The notes under the pieces: generated by a model | What the model saw: only the letters and a program-made list of their open reading frames with translations | Told to the model about the DNA's origin: nothing | Database searches by the model: none | Program-made: the position numbers and the translations under genes | Part shown: one piece after another, positions 57,397 to 64,000 of the stretch | Position numbering within the stretch: position 1 is the stretch's first letter | Layout of the letters: each line of letters opens with the position of its first letter | Source: Mangifera indica | Taxonomy: Eukaryota > Streptophyta > Magnoliopsida > Sapindales > Anacardiaceae | Direction of reading: 5' to 3' | Assembly (NCBI RefSeq): GCF_011075055.1 | Contig: NC_058144.1 | Location: 15,491,807-15,555,806, forward strand | Length of the DNA stretch: 64,000 nt

Positions 57397-59190
57397 TGTT
57401 AGATTTTCATCCAAATTTTGTAAATTAACACATTGAAATTTGCTCCTATATTTGAGATGATCAGAAGCATTATGGTATTTCCACGACACATATTTGCGAT
57501 AATGTAACTTGTTGCTAGATTCTGTGATTTTGCTTTTGCGTTATTGGAGGCTTTATGATTTTTGTTTCTTTTGTATCTCACGTAAAGTAATTTTTGCCTT
57601 AACCAAGCATCTGTGATAGTTTTGAGATATTAAATATGTGCTCAATTGTTTTCTTAATTACTTCTAACCATCTCAATTACCATGGGTAGTTTAATTATAA
57701 TATGGGTAAGGACAACCCTGAAAAAACTTGATGAAGAAAATGATGGCACATGCACATGAATGTAACAAAGATGCAAGAATCAATGTCTTAGAAAGACATG
57801 GAGAACGGTTGGTGATTATACCTACTTCAAGCTTGAATATTTTATGTAGAATGATGGAGAAGAGTTTCACACTTGTCAAGCCTCCAAAGAAATCCGCCTA
57901 CCAAGCATGGAATACCTTTGTCTGAATGTTAAAGAGAAATGAGATGAAAAATTTATGTAAAGAAGGTTTTAGTTCAAATGAGCTTTTCATATGAAAAATG
58001 AACTAAACTTCTTGTTTATATATTGGTGGCTTTAATTAACAATTTGTTAATTCTTGCATAGTCCTTTGCAAATTCTTAATTTAATTAATAGTCATGCATG
58101 TATATCATATATATACATTAGCCGCATTAACTTTATCTCATAAATATTTTAACTCTGAAAATGTTACCTTTACACCTCCTATATAACACTTTATATGATG
58201 TTACCTTTATTACCCTCTAAAAAGTGCTAGCTAATCCCGGATAATCAATCTTTACTTTTTGAAATGTTTGGTTGATTGGTGTGACATTTTAGGTTTATCG
58301 TAGTATAACTGTGAGCCATTTTTCAGATGATCTGAAAACTATTCCCTAAACCACAATGAAGGAACACTCCATCAAACCTATTCTTGTTATCATACATTTT
58401 ATGTAGGTAAGATCCTTTCATTGTCCAATCCTAATCGAGTTCGGGCTCATGGTATGTCAAAACCTTATTCTTTATATTTTACAAATTGTCGATCAATATA
58501 TTTGAAACGTATCATCATGAACATCCTTCATATGACTTATATTATACTCTTACTAGAGATTTTGGTTTCTAAAATTTATCAACATTTGTTCAAAAACTCA
58601 AAACTAGATTATTCTCACGTCAACAAAACTTTAAATCCAATAACTCCAAGTCAAAGGATCCCATCTTAATCATTTGTCTCCACATACAAACAACGCATGA
58701 CTAATATGGCCTTTAAAACAGAACATGACGAGCCCTGTATTTGTACACCATATGAATTACACACATCCGTAATAGATCCGACTATGATATCTTAGGTCAA
58801 AGGATTACTTTGTAAATTAGTACAATCATAAAATAAGTCATTGATGACTTATTGTTATTAGTCACGTTTGAAAAATGGTTTACTAATTGTTAATCCATAC
58901 TAACATCATCTCATGATATTCAACGGAGGTTTTAAGTATACCTACTAAGTGATATTATTGCCCAACTAATATCATGCTTATAGGGAATGATTTGATGATT
59001 TAGTTTTACTTATTAAATGAATTATTTAGACAATTCACATACATACTTTAAATTAAAATAAATAAAGGAAGCAGTTTACGTATATAAACAAAATTTTTTT
59101 TTGTTTTATTGATAAATCATAATTACATGTGTATAAGATGAAATAATTTGAAACTGACAATACAAATGGTTCTTGAGGAATACACTAACA
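57397..59190 (-). mobile_element. Copia LTR, family B (minus, 1794 bp)
   Basis: The right end 'aggaatacactaaca' is the complement of TGTTAGTGTATTCCT, and the left end gives CTAACA. It is homologous to the plus-strand LTR at 61902-63451: 'aagtatgtatgtgaattg' and 'attgattatccgggattagc' (complement) against 'attgattattcgagattggc'. Open frames inside (57728-57925 plus, 58421-58669 plus) are therefore LTR sequence, not genes. Confidence 0.75.
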
Positions 59191-59557
59191 AAACTCTTAT
59201 TTGTACTAAAGTCATTTGTGGTTATATCTCATACCCATCTTCTCAAGGTGATAGTCCAATTGTTTCAATGTCATCACCTTAGTTAGTAGGTTAGTAAAAT
59301 TCTCTGTTGATAGTACCTTCTGTATCAATATCTCTTTAGTTCCAACGAATTTGTCAAAATATGATACTTTTGTTGAATATGTTTAAACTTCTTATGTGCC
59401 CTTAGTTTATTTTCCTGTGCAATAATGCCAATATTGTCATAGAATATAGAACCACACTAAGCTCAAATTTGAACTTGTACATCAATGCAACCTTTTTTTC
59501 TATTTCTGAAGCAATGATATATTCAACCTTTGTAGTAGAGTTAACTTTAGTTGACTA
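59191..59557 (-). pseudogene. Copia RNase H C-terminal fragment (family B)
   Basis: The minus strand, entering from 59557, reads STKVNSTTKVEYIIASEIEK then ALMYKFKFELSVV, followed after a frameshift by ENFTNLLTKVMTLKQLDYHL and EKMGMRY. This matches the copia 'STaEAEYia.sEa.keavW....l.eL' and 'n.ADplTKpl....f..h...mGlr' blocks. It is the normal neighbour of a 3' LTR, and it is cut at its N-terminal side by the family A LTR inserted at 59558. Confidence 0.72.
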
Positions 59558-61177
59558 TGTTAGGGTAGATGCCCTTGAGCCAATCAAATTCGACATTTGT
59601 GGATATAATTTTATATTAATAATTAATAAAAGATTTATTATTATTCAATTCATATATTGTTTATTTATATGATCGTGTGAATAATATGCCCTTAAAGTGG
59701 TGGCTGATCATAGGAATCCTATGTACATTTTTAGTAACCATTCTAGAAATGTCTGTAATCCTAACATTATAATGAACAAGGGCACGTGCAATGATAATAA
59801 CATTATCATAATATTAAGCAACCCTACAAGAAGTGGTGATAGTTCTTACGTGTCAAAACTATTATAAATGGCTTGATGTAATATATGAGTGCATGTTGTA
59901 GACGAGTTCATCAGATTGACCTGACCAGAGGATTTCCATATGAATGGTTGTTTCAGTGTCTATAGAATAAATCCTCTAAACACCACGGGTGTATGTAATC
60001 TTTTGACTTGAGGTCATCAGACTTTCTCATGTAAAGATCAGTATAGTTTACATTATCTAACGTGTTACCATAATTAGGGTAACTATAAGACAGTAATCAG
60101 TTATATTGTGAGATATATAGAGGCTATGATTAATCAATAAAGGATTCATCACTCCTGAGCATATGAGATGAGGTTATTATCTAATCCATATTACCCATTG
60201 ATGTATATTCGTTCATACGGAGGAGCTACTGAGATAGACATTTTTCTATGTCTTAGCCTTAAGAGATATTAGTTGACGACATGATTGAATTACGTGTAAC
60301 TATGATGTTATAAAAGCTTAAAAGATATCTGCTAGCACTCTATCGTGTAAATGGTTATAATGCTTTACTAGAAGTCAATTTTGTTCTATATTTTAATTTA
60401 GTCTGAATTCAGACATTATTAGTTTGATAGAGGCTTTATAGGTCACACATATATAGAGGTTGATTTGAATCCAAAAGAAAGGATTATTTGGTGATAATCT
60501 TGGTTTTTAAGGAAAAAGAGAACCTAGTTGACCACGTTTTGACCAAGTTAAACTTTGTATGCATGGTGTTGGATGACACCATGCAAAATTATAAAAGGCA
60601 TGGCATGGCTCAACAAAATAATGTCCAATCATACAAGGCTTAAAACTATGTCGAGTGACACACTTTGGTGCCACTCGTGCATGGCTTGATGTTTCTTGGC
60701 TAGCACACTTGTGCAAGTTATGAAACATGTCGGTTGTGCATGTTTACATGCCAACCATGCATGTGTGTTGAAGGCATTGAGTTTGGATGAAATCCTTACT
60801 ATACTCGGATACCATAGTTAGAATTACAAAAAAAAAAACACATACACGATAGAAACCCATAGTTTTTTTATTTTCTTCTTATTTTTCTTATGAACATATT
60901 TAATCCAGAAAAGAAGTCCTAGTAGCTTTCTCTCAGGATTTCCTCTTACATGTTCATACTCTATATGGGTACCAAGGCGACGTTTAATCTTGAACCACGT
61001 GAAGATTTGGAGGAACCACTAATAGAAGTATAAACCTAAAACACCCTATGAGTGTTTTGCATGATTCATGAATATATGTTCAAAACAGGTATCTTGGTTA
61101 GGGTTTTTGGGATTCTTCATTTGTAAAATTTTTAATTTTGCTACACTATCGATTATCGATACCCTAAAAACCTTACA
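59558..61177 (+). mobile_element. Copia LTR, family A (plus, 1620 bp)
   Basis: Starts TGTTAGGGTAGATGCCC, ends AACCTTACA, and is followed by a primer-binding site. It is inserted into copia RNase H sequence of the opposite strand. It matches the minus-oriented fragments at 1-310, 48720-49310 and, more distantly, 20341-20788. Confidence 0.75.
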
Positions 61178-61178
61178 A

Positions 61179-61190
61179 TGGTATCCGAGC
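61179..61190 (+). other. Primer-binding site, family A copia
   Basis: TGGTATCCGAGC just after the LTR end. Confidence 0.65.
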
Positions 61191-61901
61191 TATCGTTTAG
61201 CATATTTTCACAAAAATATATACGTATTGGCTTATTTTGATTAATTTGATATGTTGATTGCATGTAATCGGATTAATCAAGACTAAACTTGGTAAAGATG
61301 ATTTGTTAAGTATCATGTACAATGTAAACTGCATTAAATTATTAAGTGATGGTATCTAAATTTTTATTTGAGTTTTGTTAGAATTTACAGGTTGAATTTT
61401 TGTTAAAAGTTGTAGGTTTAGTATCGTTGCACAAAATCGCCTTTAAATCCTATTGACTATATGATTTGAGGGTTGTCACCAGTGTGAGTATGGTTTACAT
61501 GCCATATTTTGTCACCTCGATGATTGATTTGCCAAGAATGAAAGTCTATTGGATTTTTCATCCCTAAAAAACCCAAAAAATTGGGTATGAAAAACCATCC
61601 ATGCATGACATCTTCCAAATCGTGCATAGAGGTGTCAATTGGGCAAGCTTTTGTACCATGAGTAGTTCATGACTGGACCAATTATTTTGTCCAACATGAC
61701 TGTCTCATGGTGCATGACACCAAAACATGGCATAGTTAGATCAATTATGACACTTTCACGTCTAGTCGTGCCCCTTTGTGTATAATGCCTTTCATATAGA
61801 TTGCATTTTAGTTGTGCCCAAGCTATGACTTCAATTGTGCAGCATTCTAGAATTTTGTTGAATTCTAAATGCATGGTTGGACAACATACTTGCACACTTG
61901 G
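61191..61901 (+). mobile_element. Leader of the family A copia element
   Basis: Non-coding sequence after the primer-binding site, rich in 'catgcatg', 'gtgcatg' and 'ccatgc' strings. No gag start is recognisable before the next LTR interrupts at 61902. Confidence 0.45.
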
Positions 61902-63451
61902 TGTTAGTGTATGCCTTAAGAACCATTCTTGTTGTCAATTCCAGGGGCATTTTAATCTTATATGTACATTTATGTGAATTATTAATAAAAGAAGTAGTCT
62001 TTTTGTTCATATGCATAAGTTGTTTCATTTATTTGCAATGATACAAAGTATGTATGTGAATTGCCTGGATGAGTCACTTAATATACAAATTGAGTCATCA
62101 AATTATTCCCCACAAGTGTGATATAACTTGAGCAATTATATCACATAGTAGGCATATTAAACATCTCTATTGCATGCTATGAGATGACATTAGTATGGGT
62201 GACGATGATGGTTATGTCATTATGGTATTAGTATGGATTGACAGTTAGAGAACCATTTTTGGAAAATGACTAATTACGATAAGTTGCATGCATTAAATCA
62301 TAGTCATTGACTTATTGTAAGATCAAACTAGTGTATGAAGTAATCTTTTGACCTCAGACGTTATGTCAAATATGATAAGGATACATGTGATTCATATAGT
62401 GTATATATATGGGGTTAATCATATCTTATAAGACAAACCATATTGGTCATGTGTTTTTTGTGTATAGAGAAGAATGATGCTCAAGATGGGATATATTGAC
62501 TCGAAAAGTATTGGGTTATGAATATTTGCTTATTCAATCCAGATCCATACTCTGAAGTGAATGTTGATAAATATATAAAATTGAATCTCTAGCCAGAGTA
62601 TAATGTAAGTCATGCAAAGGATATTCATAATGACAAGTACTAAATATTTAAATCAATGACTCGTATAGAACCAAAATTAGAGTTTTGACAATCCATGAGT
62701 CCAAAATCAATTTAGATTTGACAACGAAAGGATCTTACCTGTATGGAATGTGTGATTAAGGATATTAGGTACGATAAAATATTTTTTCAACATGGTTTAG
62801 GGGCTATGCACATTGTTAGATGTTTACCATGGTTGTTAGGTTTTCAAATTTCTTTTGGATCATCATAAAAGAGACTCACGATTATGCTATGGTGAACCTA
62901 CAAGGTCATACTAATAACCAAGCTTTCAAGAGTGAGGATTGATTATTCGAGATTGGCTAGCACCTTCCGAAGGATAATAATATTCATATAAAAGTTATAT
63001 GGGAGGCAAAGATAACATTTTAAAGGTTAAAATGTTGGTGAGATGAAAGTAGGATGCCCAAAGTGTATAATTGATACACAAATTGAGAAATTGTTGGGCA
63101 AAAAGAGAATTACCAAATAACATTTTGGCCCACTATTATAAAATGGTGAATTTTAGTTTATTTGAACTATCCTAGTTCATTTTTGAATTTCTTTTCTCTC
63201 ACTAAACAAAACAAAAGCTCTATTTTCTATCTTGTGTATCTCTTGGCCAAGGTTGAAAGAAAGCTTAGAGGTGCAATTTTTGGATATTCTTCAAGTGAGG
63301 AGCTTTATTCCATTGTACTATTTTCCATAGAAGGCAAAAAAGTAGGTAAGTTTTCCATCTTTCTCCTTTTGAGCTTGCATATCTTGAGTCTTTCTCTTTC
63401 ACCATGTATGATGCCTATTCGCATCTTCATCTTCATCTATTTTATCATTCA
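61902..63451 (+). mobile_element. Copia LTR, family B (plus, about 1550 bp)
   Basis: Starts TGTTAGTGTATGCC, is homologous to the minus LTR at 57397-59190, and is followed by a primer-binding site. A 141-codon open frame overlapping its end (63162-63587) is not protein-like. Confidence 0.7.
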
Positions 63452-63454
63452 AAA

Positions 63455-63466
63455 TGGTATCAAAGC
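63455..63466 (+). other. Primer-binding site, family B copia (plus)
   Basis: TGGTATCAAAGC shortly after the presumed LTR end. Confidence 0.65.
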
Positions 63467-64000
63467 TGGAATTGCTCCTTGCATGTCCTTTTTAAAGCCA
63501 GAAACATATTTAAAATACATAAAAGTATGTCAATGTGTCATATATATGCATGCATGTGCTCCTTTTGCCTTAAAACCAATTTTTTGAAGCCTAAACTCTT
63601 CTTAAGGCTCCCGACTGGACCTTCTTGGTTAGAGTTTTTTTTTTTTTTTTTTTCATGTTCTAATGATTTTAAGATGAAGAACGTGTATATTAAGGCACGT
63701 ATATGGTGAAATATTCATAGATGTGAGGGATATATTATGCATATATGTGATGTATGTTTGCCATGCAAATATTAATTAAATTAATTAATAAGTTATACCA
63801 AAATCTCCCTAATTAAAATTATTAAATCTATGTGTCCCATCATGAGATAATTAAAAATCTATAACATAAATGCTAATATCCCAAAATTTATATTATGTGA
63901 GAGATATGAAATTTATGTCGTGGAATTAAATTTGTCTTTTTCTTGGATAGTTATTATCATCATGTCCAAGATTTCTATTATGTGAGGATATGATGAAAAT
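63467..64000 (+). mobile_element. Start of the internal region of the family B element, running off the window
   Basis: Sequence after the primer-binding site. Contains a poly-T run of about 20 at 63634-63653. No gag is recognisable before the window ends. Confidence 0.4.

Noticed and set aside
57728..57925. 65-codon frame with basic N-terminus that looked gene-like
   Set aside because: It lies inside the family B LTR, which has a homologous copy at 61902-63451.
63162..63709. Overlapping 141- and 101-codon frames
   Set aside because: They cross an LTR end and primer-binding site, and end in a poly-T tract; not protein-like.
1..64000. Search for tRNA, rRNA or snRNA genes
   Set aside because: No cloverleaf-type or conserved rRNA segment was recognised by eye; tRNA-like strings were only primer-binding sites. 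A tRNAscan run would be needed to exclude a missed one.

Overview
The window looks like a piece of a flowering-plant nuclear chromosome, most likely a eudicot. It holds two intron-containing plant genes in AT-rich DNA filled with decayed, nested transposable elements. I saw no bacterial-type operon, CRISPR array, rRNA or tRNA gene. Species cannot be told from the sequence.

Host genes. (1) An Aux/IAA auxin-response repressor at 4477-6083 (+) has five exons and encodes 246 aa. Domains I to IV are all visible: LxLxL repression motif, GWPPV degron and a PB1-type C-terminus. (2) A class-3 lipase / phospholipase A1 of the PLA1-I (DAD1-like) family lies at 25204-27172 (+), in two exons encoding 522 aa, with a GHSLG nucleophile elbow and a probable plastid transit peptide. 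The two genes appear unrelated and are about 19 kb apart. Everything else recognisable is mobile DNA.

Layout. 1-3.5 kb: an LTR scrap, a possible MULE remnant and a C-rich-punctuated AT repeat. 3.5-6.7 kb: the Aux/IAA gene. 6.7-8.3 kb: a hAT-like scrap, a 138-bp tandem repeat and a LINE 3' end. 8.7-14.3 kb: a copia 5' end (minus) and a gypsy-type LTR into which a 2.47-kb solo LTR has inserted, flanked by TAATT target duplications. 14.3-18.2 kb: a chimera of gypsy RNase H and copia pol (minus), present twice in tandem. 18.5-20.8 kb: LTR fragments and a 69-bp tandem repeat. 21.8-22.7 kb: a non-autonomous hAT element with a perfect 8-bp target duplication. 23.0-24.6 kb: two foldback elements. 25.2-27.2 kb: the PLA1 gene, followed by a third foldback arm. 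27.8-36.05 kb: a SIRE-like copia element with an env-like downstream region. 36.06-44.2 kb: two minus-strand copia elements joined through an LTR. 44.2-48.6 kb: a BED-zinc-finger hAT transposase pseudogene (minus). 48.7-49.4 kb: an LTR and a leader scrap. 49.4-57.1 kb: a Ty3/gypsy chromovirus with chromodomain, whose 5' LTR belongs to the same family as the solo LTR. 57.1-64 kb: nested copia LTRs of two families.

The retroelement proteins carry stops, frameshifts or lost catalytic residues, so none looks autonomous. I did not find a convincing new functional system. The most informative signals are structural: the chimeric tandem duplication, the solo LTR and its length variants, the long hairpin elements flanking PLA1, and the internal-LTR-internal junctions.
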